Positions 17,334 through 26,709 of a DNA stretch of 64,000 nt are shown here, in pieces. The position numbers and the translations under genes were made by a program. The DNA comes from Leucobacter celer subsp. astrifaciens (lineage in GTDB: Bacteria; Actinomycetota; Actinomycetes; Actinomycetales; Microbacteriaceae): the NCBI RefSeq assembly GCF_001273835.1, contig NZ_JHEI01000135.1, positions 248,001 to 312,000 of the forward strand, read 5' to 3'. The notes under the pieces were generated by a model. That model worked only from the letters and a program-made list of their open reading frames with translations, did no database searches and was not told where the DNA came from. How positions within the stretch are numbered: position 1 is the first letter of the stretch; the number at the start of each line of letters is the position of its first letter.

Positions 17334-18349
17334 GCGCGCGGATCCTGCCGTCCACCGGGACCCGTCCCGAGCCGGAGGGACGCAAGCTGCTGCGGATCGA
17401 GGCCCGCAATGCGGAGACGCCGATCGAGAAGAAGCCGGAGTGGATCAAGACCCGTGCCCGCCTCGGCCCCGAGTATCAAGATGTGCACGCACTCGTGCAG
17501 AAGGAGGGCCTGCACACCGTCTGTCAGGAGGCCGGCTGCCCGAACATCTTCGAGTGCTGGGAGGACCGGGAAGCCACCTTCCTGATCGGCGGCTCCATCT
17601 GCACGAGACGCTGCGACTTCTGCATGATCACCTCGGGCAAGCCGCTGCCCCTCGACACGGATGAACCGCGCCGTGTCGCGGAGTCGGTGCGCACCATGGG
17701 GCTGCGCTATGCGACCATCACCGGGGTCACCCGCGACGATCTCCCCGACACCGGCGCCTGGCTCTACGCCGAGACGATCCGCCAGATCCACGAGCTCAAC
17801 CCGGGATCGGGCGTCGAGGTACTCGCCGACGATCTCGGCGGCCGTCCCGAGGATCTCGCCCAGGTCTTCGAAGCGGCGCCCGAGGTCTTCGCCCACAACC
17901 TCGAGACTGTGCCCCGCATCTTCAAGCGGATCCGCCCGGGCTTCCGCTACGACCGCTCGCTCGGCGTGCTCACGCAGGCCCGCGCGGCCGGCATGATCAC
18001 CAAGTCGAACCTGATCCTCGGCATGGGCGAGACCCGCGAGGAGATCACGAGCACCATGCGGGAGCTGCGCGACGCCGGGTGCGACATCCTCACGCTCACG
18101 CAGTACCTGCGACCGTCGAAGCTGCACCACCCCATCGACCGGTGGGTGCGGCCGGAGGAGTTCGTCGAGCTGAAGGCCGAAGCCGACGCGATGGGGTTCG
18201 CCGGCGTGCTCGCGGGTCCGCTCGTGCGCTCCTCCTACCGCGCCGGCAGGCTTTGGGCGCAGACGATGGCGCGCAAGGGTCGGTCCATCCCCGAGGCGCT
18301 GCAGCACCTCGCCGACCGGGCGGCGGAGTCCTTCCCGCAGGCGGTGTGA
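17330..18349 (+). CDS. lipA: Lipoyl synthase LipA
   Basis: 339 aa, GTG start overlapping lipB. A radical SAM enzyme that inserts two sulfurs into octanoyl groups. The auxiliary cluster ligands C65, C70 and C76 and the radical-SAM triad C91, C95 and C98 (CTRRCDFC) are all present; the C-terminal serine ligand region is LVRSSYRAG. Lengths and motifs are normal. It ends about 60 bases before the palindrome at 18407-18459. Confidence 0.97.
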   Translation: MSARILPSTGTRPEPEGRKLLRIEARNAETPIEKKPEWIKTRARLGPEYQDVHALVQKEGLHTVCQEAGCPNIFECWEDREATFLIGGSICTRRCDFCMITSGKPLPLDTDEPRRVAESVRTMGLRYATITGVTRDDLPDTGAWLYAETIRQIHELNPGSGVEVLADDLGGRPEDLAQVFEAAPEVFAHNLETVPRIFKRIRPGFRYDRSLGVLTQARAAGMITKSNLILGMGETREEITSTMRELRDAGCDILTLTQYLRPSKLHHPIDRWVRPEEFVELKAEADAMGFAGVLAGPLVRSSYRAGRLWAQTMARKGRSIPEALQHLADRAAESFPQAV

Positions 18350-18406
18350 GCCCCGGTCCGTCCTCGCGCGCTCACCCGCACCTCAATCGCGCCCGCACTT
18401 CCTCAA

Positions 18407-18459
18407 CGCGTCAGTAGATGTCGGCTCCGCGGCCGTTTGGCGACAACTGCTGGCGCGCG
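18407..18459. repeat. Palindromic element related to the IS30 target site at 43 kb
   Basis: Imperfect inverted repeat: left arm CGCGTCAGTAGATGTCGGC (18407-18425), right arm GGCGACAACTGCTGGCGCGCG at 18439-18459. Read from the right, the arm CGCGCGCCAGCAGTTGTC then CCAAAC is nearly the same as 43243-43268. It separates convergent lipA and metF. Confidence 0.65.
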
Positions 18460-18625
18460 TAGACGGGGCCGAGGGGCGGCGGGCGGGGCGGGGAGCGGGC
18501 GGAGCGCGGCAGGCGAACAGAGCGCGGCGGGCGAACGGACGCGGAGCGGACGGGGCAGGGAGCGAACGGGCACCGCGCAGACGGGCGGAGCGGTAGGCGA
18601 ACGGAGCAGCGGGCCGTGCGACGCA
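18460..18625. repeat. G-rich, imperfectly repetitive intergenic tract
   Basis: About 165 bases, almost free of pyrimidine runs on the plus strand, built from variants of GCGGGCGAACGGAGCGG. Several GGGG tracts could form quadruplex or strong secondary structure. It lies downstream of metF (minus) next to the palindrome. Nothing coding was found in it. Confidence 0.5.
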
Positions 18626-18631
18626 GCCGCC

Positions 18632-19537
18632 CTACCGCACCGGGTCCGGCGTCAGCAGGTGCAGCTCGCGCAGCACGGCGAGCACCTGCTCGTGCCGATT
18701 GAAGGTGTAGAGGTGGATCGACGGCGCACCGCCGGCGAGCAGCTCGCGCGCCAGCTCGACCGTGTGCTCGACGCCGAGCTCGGGCGCATACCCGCCGAGC
18801 TCCTCGATCTCCTGCTCGAGCCCCGCGGGGGCCGGGCGGCCGGCGAGGGAGGCGACCTTGCGCAGCTGCGCGCTCGTCGACACCGGCATGAGACCGGGCA
18901 GGATCGGGATCCGCAGCCCTGCCGACTGCGCGTCGCTCACGAACGACAGGTACTCCTCGGCCCGGAAGAACAGCTGCGTGATCGCGAACTGCGCCCCGGC
19001 CTCCTGCTTCGCGATGAGCCACTCGATGTCCTCGGCCCGCGAGCGTGACAGCGGATGCCCGTTCGGATAGGCCGCGACCGATGTGCGTCCCACGCTCGTG
19101 AGCGGCGGCCGCTCCGCACGCGCCTCCGTGATGAGCTCCACGAGCTCGAGCGAGCTGAGCGAACCGGCCACACTCGGGTCGTCCTCCCCCAGCCCCCGAG
19201 GCGGGTCACCACGCAGCGCGAGGAAGTCGTGCACGCCCGCGTCCATGATGCCGTGGATCGTCTCGCGCACCGCCTCGCGGCTCTCGCCCACGGTGGTGAG
19301 GTGCGCCAGCGGCAGCGCGTCGGTGCGGTCGCGCAGATACTTCAGCAGGTCGAGCGATGCATCCCGGTTCGACCCGTTGGCCCCGTAGGTCACCGAGATG
19401 AAATCGGGCTCGGCCGCCGAGAGGTGCTGCACCGCATGCCCGAGCGCGAGCGCGGCCGCGCCGCTGCGGGCGGGGAAGACCTCGAAGGAGAAGCGGGCGC
19501 GCGTCGGGGCGCTCCCGGTGAGCAGCACGGCGTTCAC
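18632..19537 (-). CDS. metF: Methylenetetrahydrofolate reductase
   Basis: 301 aa, ATG start. A flavin TIM-barrel enzyme making 5-methyl-THF, the methyl donor for MetE. FSFEVFPAR (catalytic E19) and ISVTYGANGSNRD match MetF, as do FLALRGDPPRG and FAITQLFFRAEEYLSFV. The C-terminus HLYTFNR is conserved. Its ATG overlaps the end of the upstream metE-like gene by 4 bases. Last gene of the metE - metE-like - metF operon. Confidence 0.94.
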   Translation of the reverse strand: MNAVLLTGSAPTRARFSFEVFPARSGAAALALGHAVQHLSAAEPDFISVTYGANGSNRDASLDLLKYLRDRTDALPLAHLTTVGESREAVRETIHGIMDAGVHDFLALRGDPPRGLGEDDPSVAGSLSSLELVELITEARAERPPLTSVGRTSVAAYPNGHPLSRSRAEDIEWLIAKQEAGAQFAITQLFFRAEEYLSFVSDAQSAGLRIPILPGLMPVSTSAQLRKVASLAGRPAPAGLEQEIEELGGYAPELGVEHTVELARELLAGGAPSIHLYTFNRHEQVLAVLRELHLLTPDPVR

Positions 19538-20838
19538 GAAACGGCTCCGTTCCTCACCGCGGGCGCCCGCGACGCGGGCTCCCCGGTGGCCCCGTATCCG
19601 GCGTAGGAGAGCGGTTCTGCGGGTGCTCCCCCGCCCAGCTCCTCGCTCGCCAGCGCGGTGCCCCGCACACGCGCGGCGATCTTGGCGAAGGCGACGTCGC
19701 GCGCGAAGTCGGGCGACCCGTGGCGCGGCTTCTCGTCGATGAGATAGGGCGAGAAGCCGCAGTCATCGGTGGATCCCAGCAGCTCCGCGGGGATGAACCG
19801 CGCGGCGCGCACCAGCTGGTCCCGGATCTCCTCGGCGGTCTCGAGCTTCGGGCTCGTCGGCTTCGTGACGCCGAGCAGCACGCGCGGGGCCGAGGCCTCC
19901 GAGCGGGCGCGGTGCCGCAGCTGGCGTCCGATCAGCCGGGCCACCCGATCCGGGTCCTTCTCGCTCGCGGCCTGCACGAGGAAGTAGCCCGCCTCGATCT
20001 GGAAGAGCTCGGGAATGAGCTCGGCGTAGTCGACGTCGGCGCTGTGGGCGGAATCGTTGTCGTTGCCGGGACAGGTGTGCACCCCGACGGCGGCGCGCTC
20101 GGCGGGAGCGAGCCGCTCGAGCACGCGGTTGATGAGCTCGATGAATCCGCCGAGCGCCTCGGGGCCCGCCCAGGGGGCCCGCACGTCGCGGCGCAGCGCG
20201 AGCCGGCCCTCGGTGAAATCGATCGTGACGCGGGATGCTCCAGCCTCGAAGCAGCGCCTGATGTCCTCGGCGCAGCCGGACACCACGTCGTCGAGGAACT
20301 CCTCGCGCGAGTAATCGCCGAGGCCCTCCGCGGGAACCATGAGCGAGAGCATCGAGGGCGAGATCACGGCCTGCTTGAGCGGAAGCGCCGTGAGGGCGCG
20401 CGCCGCCGCGAGGTCGTCAGCGGCCCAGGAGCGGAAACGGAACGGAGCCCGCGCCAGGCTCGGGATCACACGGTGATGCCCGTCGGCGAACACGGCGAAC
20501 ACCGGCCCCTCCTCGACGTCGACGGTATCGCTGCCGGTGCCGAGGGGGTAGCTCGCGAAACTCTGACGCCGCTGTTCGCCGTCGCTGATGATCGGCGAAC
20601 CGGTCGCGGTCAGCCGCGCGAGCGTGTCGCGCACCGCGCGATCCTGCTCCTCGCGCAGCTCGGCTTGCGATGCGAGCCCGGTCTCGGCGTCGAGCACCAC
20701 CCGCTGCAGCCGCGCCGGGCGGGGCAGCGAGCCGACCGGCTCGGTGGGGAGTTCGCCGACCGGCCAGGGGCCGGCAACGCCCCCGGGAACGCTTCCCGGG
20801 GCCGCGCCGGCCTCCTCGCTCGGGTTCGGGGGCGTCAC
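19534..20838 (-). CDS. MetE C-terminal-domain homologue (cobalamin-independent methionine synthase-like)
   Basis: 434 aa from GTG 20838, which overlaps the metE stop by 4 bases. It contains only the catalytic barrel of MetE. Zinc ligands are seen as H254 and C256 (VGVHTCPGND), probably E282, and C360 (DDCGFSPYL). LPTEPVGSLPRP near the start is the family entry motif. The first 25 residues are Pro/Gly-rich. Lying between metE and metF it probably methylates homocysteine or a related thiol using another donor, or is an accessory methionine synthase. Substrate unknown. Confidence 0.83.
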   Translation of the reverse strand: MTPPNPSEEAGAAPGSVPGGVAGPWPVGELPTEPVGSLPRPARLQRVVLDAETGLASQAELREEQDRAVRDTLARLTATGSPIISDGEQRRQSFASYPLGTGSDTVDVEEGPVFAVFADGHHRVIPSLARAPFRFRSWAADDLAAARALTALPLKQAVISPSMLSLMVPAEGLGDYSREEFLDDVVSGCAEDIRRCFEAGASRVTIDFTEGRLALRRDVRAPWAGPEALGGFIELINRVLERLAPAERAAVGVHTCPGNDNDSAHSADVDYAELIPELFQIEAGYFLVQAASEKDPDRVARLIGRQLRHRARSEASAPRVLLGVTKPTSPKLETAEEIRDQLVRAARFIPAELLGSTDDCGFSPYLIDEKPRHGSPDFARDVAFAKIAARVRGTALASEELGGGAPAEPLSYAGYGATGEPASRAPAVRNGAVS

Positions 20839-23186
20839 GCCACCCCCGCGCCGCTCAGCTGGCCCGCACGGACGGCCTGCGCCGCCAGCACGAGGTTGGT
20901 GAGGCTCGCCACGGTCTCCTCGTAGCCGCGGGTCTTGAGCCCGCAGTCGGGGTTGACCCACAGCTGCTCGCCCGGGATTCGGGCGGCGGCGATCTTGATG
21001 AGCTCGGTCTGCTCCTCGACGCTCGGCACGCGCGGCGAGTGGATGTCGTACACGCCCGGGCCGATCCCGCGCGAGTACCCGTGCTCACCGAGCGGCTCCA
21101 CCACATCCATGCGGCTGCGCGCCGCCTCGATGCTGGTGACGTCGGCGTCAAGTCCGTCGACCGCGTCGATGATCTCGCCGAACTCCGAGTAGCAGAGGTG
21201 CGTGTGGATCTGCACCTCGGGGGCCGCGCCGCTCGTCGCGAGACGGAACGCGCCGACCGACCAGTCGAGGTAGGGCGCCTGGCGCTCGGCATCGAGCGGC
21301 AGCAGCTCGCGCAGCGCGGGCTCGTCGACCTGCACGACCTTGATGCCGGCCTCCACGAGGTCGTCGATCTCGTCGCGCAGCGCGAGCGCCACCTGCGATG
21401 CGGTGTCGCCGAGGGGCTGGTCGTCGCGCACGAACGACCACGCGAGAATGGTCACGGGCCCCGTCAGCATGCCCTTCACAAGGCGGTCGGTGAGCGACTG
21501 CGCGTAGGACGACCACGCGACGGTGATCGGGGCGGGGCGCGAGACGTCGCCCCACAGCAGCGACGGGCGCGTGGCGCGCGTGCCGTACGACTGCACCCAG
21601 CCGTGCTCGGTCACCGCGAAGCCGTCGAGGTGCTCGGCGAAGTACTGCACCATGTCGTTGCGCTCGGCCTCGCCGTGCACGAGCACGTCGAGTCCGATCT
21701 CCTCCTGCAGGCGGATCACGCGTTCGATCTCCTCGCGCAGGAAGCCGTCGTAGGCCTGCTGGTCGATCTCGCCCTTCGTGAACGCGGCGCGCGCCTTGCG
21801 GATCTCCCCGGTCTGCGGGAACGAGCCGATGGTGGTGGTGGCGAGCTGCGGAATGCCGAGCGCGAGCTGCGCCTCCCGGCGCTCCTGCTCGGGCGCGCGG
21901 CGCCGGTCCGCCTCCGTCGCCGCGGCGACGCGCTCGCGGATGCCGTCGATGCGCACGCCGGGGGCCGCCGCGCGATCCGCCAGCACCCGATCGACCTCGG
22001 CCAGCTCGGCCTCGATCGCGGTTGCGCCCTCGGTGAGGCCGCGGGCCAGGATCGCGGCCTGCTCCACCTTCTGATCGGCGAAGGCCAGCCACGACTTGAG
22101 CCGCTCGTCGATCTTCGCCTCGTCGTTCACGTCGTGGGGCACGTGCTGCAGGTTGTTCGAGGTGCCGATCACCGTGTCGATGCCCGCCCGCTGCAGCTGC
22201 GCGGCGAGCTCGAACGCCGCGCGCAGGTCGGTGCGCCAGATGTTGCGGCCGTCGACGACGCCCGCGACGAGCTGCGTGCCCTCGAACGCGCGTGCCAGTT
22301 CGCCCGAGGCGAGCGCGTCCTGCGGCAGCGCGCCGCGCACCAGGTCGGCCTGCACGGCCTCGACCGGCAGCGCGCCCAGGCGCACGAGTGCACGCGAGGA
22401 GTCCCCGTACGGGGCGGTGAGCAGGATCCGCGGCCGCTCCTCGGCCGCGCCCAGCACCGCGTAGGCGCGCTCGACCAGCGCGAGCGCCTCCTCGCGCGAG
22501 ACCGAGAGCGAGTCCGAGACGAGCGCGGGCTCCTCGAGCTGCACCCACGCCGCACCGGCTCCGGCGAGCGCCGCCAGCAGCTGCGCGTAGACCGCCACCA
22601 CCTCGTCGAGACGGTCGACGGGTCGGAAGCCCTCTCCCGCCTCGTCCGAGGCCTTGGCGAGCAGCAGATAGGTGACGGGGCCGACGAGCACCGGGCGCGA
22701 CTCGATGCCCTGATCCTTCGCCTCGGCGATCTGCGCGAGCAGCGCCCCCGCGTTCGCGGCGAGCGGCGTGCGCTCGTCGATCTCCGGCACGCTGTAGTGG
22801 TAGTTCGTGTCGAACCACTTCGTCATCTCGAGCGGCTGGTGGTCCTTGTCGCCACGCGCCAGTGCGAAGTAGACGGCCAGGTCGCTCGCGCCGTCGGCCA
22901 CCACGTCGGCGAATCGGTGCGGGATCGCGCCCAGGGCGAGCGTGGCGTCGAGCACCTGGTCGTAGAAGCTGAAGCTCTCGGGCACAGCGGCACCGGTCGC
23001 CGGCAGACCGAGTTCGACCAGGCGGGCGCGGGTCGCCGCCCGCAGCTCGCGAGCGGTCTCGACCAGTTCGGCCTCGCTCGTGCTGCCCTTCCAGAAGGAC
23101 TCGACGGCGCGCTTGAGCTCACGGCGGCGGCCGAGACGCGGGTAACCGAGGATCGTTGCGTTGGGCAGGGTCGTCGTTGCGGGCAT
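20835..23186 (-). CDS. metE: Cobalamin-independent methionine synthase MetE
   Basis: 783 aa, ATG start, full length with both barrels. Transfers methyl from 5-methyl-THF-polyglutamate to homocysteine. The N-terminal barrel begins [16 protein letters not shown]. The C-terminal barrel carries the zinc ligands in [10 protein letters not shown] and [23 protein letters not shown]-like [14 protein letters not shown] marks the second half. First gene of a coupled three-gene operon with a metE-like gene and metF. No known riboswitch was recognised in its leader (23187-23290), only a small hairpin at 23221-23234. Confidence 0.96.
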   Translation of the reverse strand: MPATTTLPNATILGYPRLGRRRELKRAVESFWKGSTSEAELVETARELRAATRARLVELGLPATGAAVPESFSFYDQVLDATLALGAIPHRFADVVADGASDLAVYFALARGDKDHQPLEMTKWFDTNYHYSVPEIDERTPLAANAGALLAQIAEAKDQGIESRPVLVGPVTYLLLAKASDEAGEGFRPVDRLDEVVAVYAQLLAALAGAGAAWVQLEEPALVSDSLSVSREEALALVERAYAVLGAAEERPRILLTAPYGDSSRALVRLGALPVEAVQADLVRGALPQDALASGELARAFEGTQLVAGVVDGRNIWRTDLRAAFELAAQLQRAGIDTVIGTSNNLQHVPHDVNDEAKIDERLKSWLAFADQKVEQAAILARGLTEGATAIEAELAEVDRVLADRAAAPGVRIDGIRERVAAATEADRRRAPEQERREAQLALGIPQLATTTIGSFPQTGEIRKARAAFTKGEIDQQAYDGFLREEIERVIRLQEEIGLDVLVHGEAERNDMVQYFAEHLDGFAVTEHGWVQSYGTRATRPSLLWGDVSRPAPITVAWSSYAQSLTDRLVKGMLTGPVTILAWSFVRDDQPLGDTASQVALALRDEIDDLVEAGIKVVQVDEPALRELLPLDAERQAPYLDWSVGAFRLATSGAAPEVQIHTHLCYSEFGEIIDAVDGLDADVTSIEAARSRMDVVEPLGEHGYSRGIGPGVYDIHSPRVPSVEEQTELIKIAAARIPGEQLWVNPDCGLKTRGYEETVASLTNLVLAAQAVRAGQLSGAGVA

Positions 23187-23319
23187 GCGGGTCCTTCGAC
23201 TCGTGAGCGGGTTGCGGCGTCCGAGGAGCCTCGGGCCAACCTCAAGGTATCCCGAGCCCCGGACATCCGGCCCGCATGTTGCGCCGTATGAATGACGAAG
23301 TATTACGCCCGATACGCCG

Positions 23320-23365
23320 CGATCCGCGCGGCGCGGCCCCGGTTCGGGCCCCGCCGCGCGGATCG
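23320..23365 (-). terminator. Very strong terminator after the SLH-protein gene
   Basis: Perfect 14-bp outer arms CGATCCGCGCGGCG (23320-23333) and complement (23352-23365) plus an inner GGCCC/GGGCC stem. It lies 44 bases after the SLH-gene stop and isolates the metE promoter from it. Confidence 0.85.
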
Positions 23366-23408
23366 ATGGATCACCGGCCGCCGGCCGGCCGCTGCATCGC
23401 CGCAGCCG

Positions 23409-24977
23409 CTACTTCGTCTCCGCACGGTGCAGGAACGCGGCGGTCGCCTCACGCGTCGTGGTCGCCTTCGGCTGGAACGCCACCTTGCCGCCCGTCTGCT
23501 TCACGCCGGTCGTGATGCCGTTCGCGGCCATCCACTTGACCTCCTTCGCGAACTTGTGGTTGTTCGGCACGTCGGTGAAGGAGCGCGATCCGCTCGTCTT
23601 CGGCAGCTGATCCTTGTACTGCCGGTACATGAAGGCTGCCATCGCCTCGCGGGTGATGCGGTCGCCCGGCGCGAACTTCAGCTTGCCGCCGGGCTGCTTG
23701 ATGCCGGTCGTCACCTTGTTCTCATAGGCCCACATGATCTGCGTGTAGAACTTGTGGCCGGGCTTCACGTCGGTGAAGGGGCTCTTCGCCGGGGCCTTGT
23801 AGTTCTTCGGCGACTCGATGCGGTACAGGAACGCCACCATCGCCTCGCGCGACACCTCGCCCTTCGGCAGGAACTTCAGCGTGCCGTTCGGCTGGTTGAC
23901 TCCGGTCGTGATGCCCTTCTGCGCCAACCAGTTGATGTCGGTGTAGAACTTGTGGCTCTTCGGCACGTCGGTGAACTCGCGCAGATCGAAGTTGCCGAGC
24001 CTGATCCGCTTCATGAGCTCGACCGTGATGGTCTTCGCGGCGGAGGCCTTCTGCGTGCCGAAGGGCGTGCCGTCGTAGTAGATCTTGAGGCCGTTGGGCA
24101 GATCGGCGCGCAGCGTGTAATTGCCCGGCTTCGCGTTGAAGTCGTGGTTGCGCAGCGGGTACGACGAGCTGCTGTCGCCCGAATACACGGAGTTCGTGAT
24201 GTTCTTCGCGCTGCCCGCCGCGTCGACGAGCATGAGCTTGTAGTTGCCGGCGTTGGTGTAGGGCGAGACCATCCCGACGGAGATGCTGCCGATGTTCGCG
24301 TCGAGGATCTGCGCCGTCGCGTTGCCGCCCGAGAGGTCGATGGCGGCGTTGTCGCCGCCCGGTGCATTGGTCCAGGCTTTGAGCCCGAGGGCGAACGGGG
24401 CGCTGTAGTACCCGTTCGCGTCCCTCAGATCGACCCAGATGTAGTACTTGGTCGCTTTGAGGTTCGAGATGGCCCAGTCGAGGGTGCCCGAGCCGTTGGG
24501 GTTGTAGGTGAACCCTGCGACTCCATGCTGGTAGAGCTTCCCCTCCTTCCCCGGTTCGTTGGCATACACGCTGAACGCCTTCTTCTGCGCCAGAGAAGCA
24601 CCGGCGGGGAACGTCACCTTGCCGCTGATCGTGCGGGCAACCGCGGCCGCAGCGCTCGGAGCGGGCGCCTGCTGCGTCAGCACCTCGCCCTCGGACGGCG
24701 CCTCGCCCGGCACTCGGGCGCTCAGATCCTCGTCGAGACCCGGCGCCTCAGCCGATCCGCTCTCCTCCGCAGCAGGCTCCTGCTCCGCGGGATCGGGCTC
24801 GGTGACATCCTGCGCGACCGTCTCCTCGACCGCCGGGGCACCGGGAACCGCGTCCTCCTCGGCCCAGGCGGAAGCACCGGGCAGCACCCCGAGTGCCGTC
24901 AACGCCAGCGCGGCGATCACCCCCATCGCCAGTGCGCGTCCGCGCGAGAACAGCTCGGTCTTCGGCAACGTGCTCAT
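23409..24977 (-). CDS. Secreted protein with three C-terminal S-layer-homology-like repeats
   Basis: 522 aa from ATG 24977, with AAAGGGAAACGC upstream. A signal peptide (about 1-38, ending GASAWAEE) is followed by a Glu/Pro/Ala-rich linker to about residue 115. A beta-rich middle domain (about 118-335) has ISGKVTFPAGASLAQKKA. Three SLH-type repeats of about 60 residues then follow, each with FTDVP, HKFYTDINWLAQKGITTG and SREAMVAFLYR-like elements. It is probably exported and held at the wall. Related actinobacterial proteins carry the same three repeats; the binding partner is unknown. Monocistronic. Confidence 0.85.
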   Translation of the reverse strand: MSTLPKTELFSRGRALAMGVIAALALTALGVLPGASAWAEEDAVPGAPAVEETVAQDVTEPDPAEQEPAAEESGSAEAPGLDEDLSARVPGEAPSEGEVLTQQAPAPSAAAAVARTISGKVTFPAGASLAQKKAFSVYANEPGKEGKLYQHGVAGFTYNPNGSGTLDWAISNLKATKYYIWVDLRDANGYYSAPFALGLKAWTNAPGGDNAAIDLSGGNATAQILDANIGSISVGMVSPYTNAGNYKLMLVDAAGSAKNITNSVYSGDSSSSYPLRNHDFNAKPGNYTLRADLPNGLKIYYDGTPFGTQKASAAKTITVELMKRIRLGNFDLREFTDVPKSHKFYTDINWLAQKGITTGVNQPNGTLKFLPKGEVSREAMVAFLYRIESPKNYKAPAKSPFTDVKPGHKFYTQIMWAYENKVTTGIKQPGGKLKFAPGDRITREAMAAFMYRQYKDQLPKTSGSRSFTDVPNNHKFAKEVKWMAANGITTGVKQTGGKVAFQPKATTTREATAAFLHRAETK

Positions 24978-25189
24978 GCGTTTCCCTTTCGATACCTGGT
25001 CATCCCCCCGGATCTCCTGTGAGAAACGGCTCCACAGCACGCTACCCGAAGGATGCATCCACCCCAAGCCGAACCCCGGCGGAATGACGTGCGAGCTCTC
25101 CGAATCCCCTTGTTCTGGGGGCCGCCAGCGGGGTACCTTGAGCGAGGCGGCGCCGCACGGCGTCCGCCGCTGCGAAGGAGGAGAATTCC

Positions 25190-26593
25190 ATGACCGACCG
25201 CACCCCGTCCAACGCCCCGGGAACCCGACGCGTACTCCCCGCCGAGTCGAAGCCCGTAGACCCCGGCCGCGTGCAGCAGCTGCTCGCGTCGGAGTGGGAG
25301 CGCTTCGTCTCCTGGTCGCAGGCCTCGGGCGAGCACAACAAGCGCGCCGCCGAGTCGCTTCCGCTCGGCGTGACCAGCTCCTTCCAGTACTGGGATCCCT
25401 ACCCCATCACCGTCGAGACGGCTCGCGGCGCCTGGCTGACCGACGTGGGCGGCAACAAGCTGCTCGATCTCTCCATGGGCTTCGGCGCGGGACTCGTCGG
25501 GCACCTGAACCCGCTGGTGGTCGAGGAGGTCACGAACGCGCTCAACCACACCGGCACCCTGTTCGTGACGCCCTCGCCGCAGGCCACCGATATGGCCGAG
25601 CGATTCAAGAAGCGCTTCGATCTCGACATGCTGCGCTTCACCAACTCGGGCACCGAGTCGCTCATGTACGCGATCCGCACCGCGCGCGCCTACACCCGGC
25701 GCCGGGCGATCGCGAAGATCGAGGGCGGATACCACGGCGGCTACGACGCGCTGCAGGTGTCGGTGAAGCCGGCTCTCGCGGACATCGGCCCGGCCGACAA
25801 TCCGACCCCCGACGCTCCCTTCGACGCCATCACCGGCGACGTCCACGTGGTGGCCTACAACGACCTCGGCCAGCTCGAGCGAGCATTCCGCGAGCACGGC
25901 GATGAGATCGCCGCGTTCGTGGTGGAACCCGTGATCGAGAACCTCGCCATCGTGCTGCCGGACGAGGGGTACCTCGAGGGCGTGCGCGCGCTGTGCGATC
26001 AGTACGGCGTCGTGCTCATCTTCGACGAGGTCAAGACCGGCCTCACGGCCGGCCACGGCGGAGCCGCGCAGCGCCTCGGGGTCAAGCCCGACCTCATCAC
26101 GCTCGCGAAGTCGATCGGCGGCGGCCTGCCGCTCGCCGCGTTCGGCGGCAAGCAGGAGATCATGGACGTCGTCGTGGACGGCCGCATGGACCACTTCGGC
26201 ACCTACAACGGCAACGCCCTCGTGATGGCCGCAGCGAGCGCCGTCGACAAGCTCATCACCCCCGAGGCGAGCCAGCGGCTCGAGGATCTGAACAACCGTA
26301 CTCTCGACACCATGGACTCGATCATCGCCGAGTACGAGCTGCCCGCGCACACGGTCGGTCTCGGAGCAAAGGGCTGCGTCACCTGGTCCACCACACCGGT
26401 GCGCAACTACCGCGACTATAAGGCCACCGACTTCGGCGTCGCCGAACTCTCGTGGCTGTGGGGCGTGAACCGCGGTGTGCTCACCCCTCCCGGCCTGGAC
26501 GAGCAGTGGCTGGTGTCGCTCGCGCACACCGAGGACGACATGAGGATCCTCATCGAGGACTTCCGCTCGCTGGCGCAGGAGCTGCGGGCGTAG
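25190..26593 (+). CDS. Class III aminotransferase, glutamate-1-semialdehyde aminomutase-like
   Basis: 467 aa, ATG start with a very strong site GAAGGAGGAGAATTCC. A fold-type I PLP enzyme: FTNSGTESLMYAIR (PLP phosphate), KIEGGYHGGYD, VVEPV, LIFDEVKTG (Asp on the pyridine nitrogen) and LAKSIGGGLP (PLP lysine near residue 305). The general form is that of HemL-like aminomutases and aminotransferases, but no haem genes are near and the C-terminus lacks the usual HemL signature, so a catabolic amine or beta-amino acid substrate is equally possible. Ends 7 bases before palindromic repeat copy C. Confidence 0.82.
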   Translation: MTDRTPSNAPGTRRVLPAESKPVDPGRVQQLLASEWERFVSWSQASGEHNKRAAESLPLGVTSSFQYWDPYPITVETARGAWLTDVGGNKLLDLSMGFGAGLVGHLNPLVVEEVTNALNHTGTLFVTPSPQATDMAERFKKRFDLDMLRFTNSGTESLMYAIRTARAYTRRRAIAKIEGGYHGGYDALQVSVKPALADIGPADNPTPDAPFDAITGDVHVVAYNDLGQLERAFREHGDEIAAFVVEPVIENLAIVLPDEGYLEGVRALCDQYGVVLIFDEVKTGLTAGHGGAAQRLGVKPDLITLAKSIGGGLPLAAFGGKQEIMDVVVDGRMDHFGTYNGNALVMAAASAVDKLITPEASQRLEDLNNRTLDTMDSIIAEYELPAHTVGLGAKGCVTWSTTPVRNYRDYKATDFGVAELSWLWGVNRGVLTPPGLDEQWLVSLAHTEDDMRILIEDFRSLAQELRA

Positions 26594-26600
26594 GCGAACC

Positions 26601-26689
26601 CCGCTGGTTGAGCGGAGCGCGCAGCGCGGAGTCGAAACCGAGGGCCCGGGATCCTCGGTTTCGACTCGCTCCGCTCGCTCAACCAGCGG
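26601..26689. repeat. Palindromic intergenic repeat, copy C
   Basis: The best-preserved copy: CCGCTGGTTGAGCGGAGC ... CTCGCTCAACCAGCGG, 89 bases, with inner palindrome GGGCCCGGGATCC near the centre. It lies exactly between convergent aminotransferase and hflX genes. Confidence 0.88.
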
Positions 26690-26709
26690 AGCGGACGGCG
26701 AAGGCCGCC

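Noticed and set aside
18411-19022. Minus-strand open frame over the G-rich tract and metF 3' end
   Set aside because: Out of frame with metF and almost entirely Arg/Ala/Gly; the tract itself is repetitive non-coding DNA.
23187-23290. Possible SAM or SAH riboswitch upstream of metE
   Set aside because: Fragments such as GCAACCC and CCGAGG occur, but I could not lay out the conserved core or pseudoknot of any SAM or SAH class; only a 5-bp hairpin is clear.
20670-23291. Very long plus-strand open frame opposite metE
   Set aside because: Complementary to the full-length MetE gene, with Arg/Leu/His-rich composition typical of antisense frames in high-GC DNA.
26416-26682. Small minus-strand gene starting MSERSESK next to hflX
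   Set aside because: The peptide is a translation of palindromic repeat copy C followed by antisense of the aminotransferase gene.
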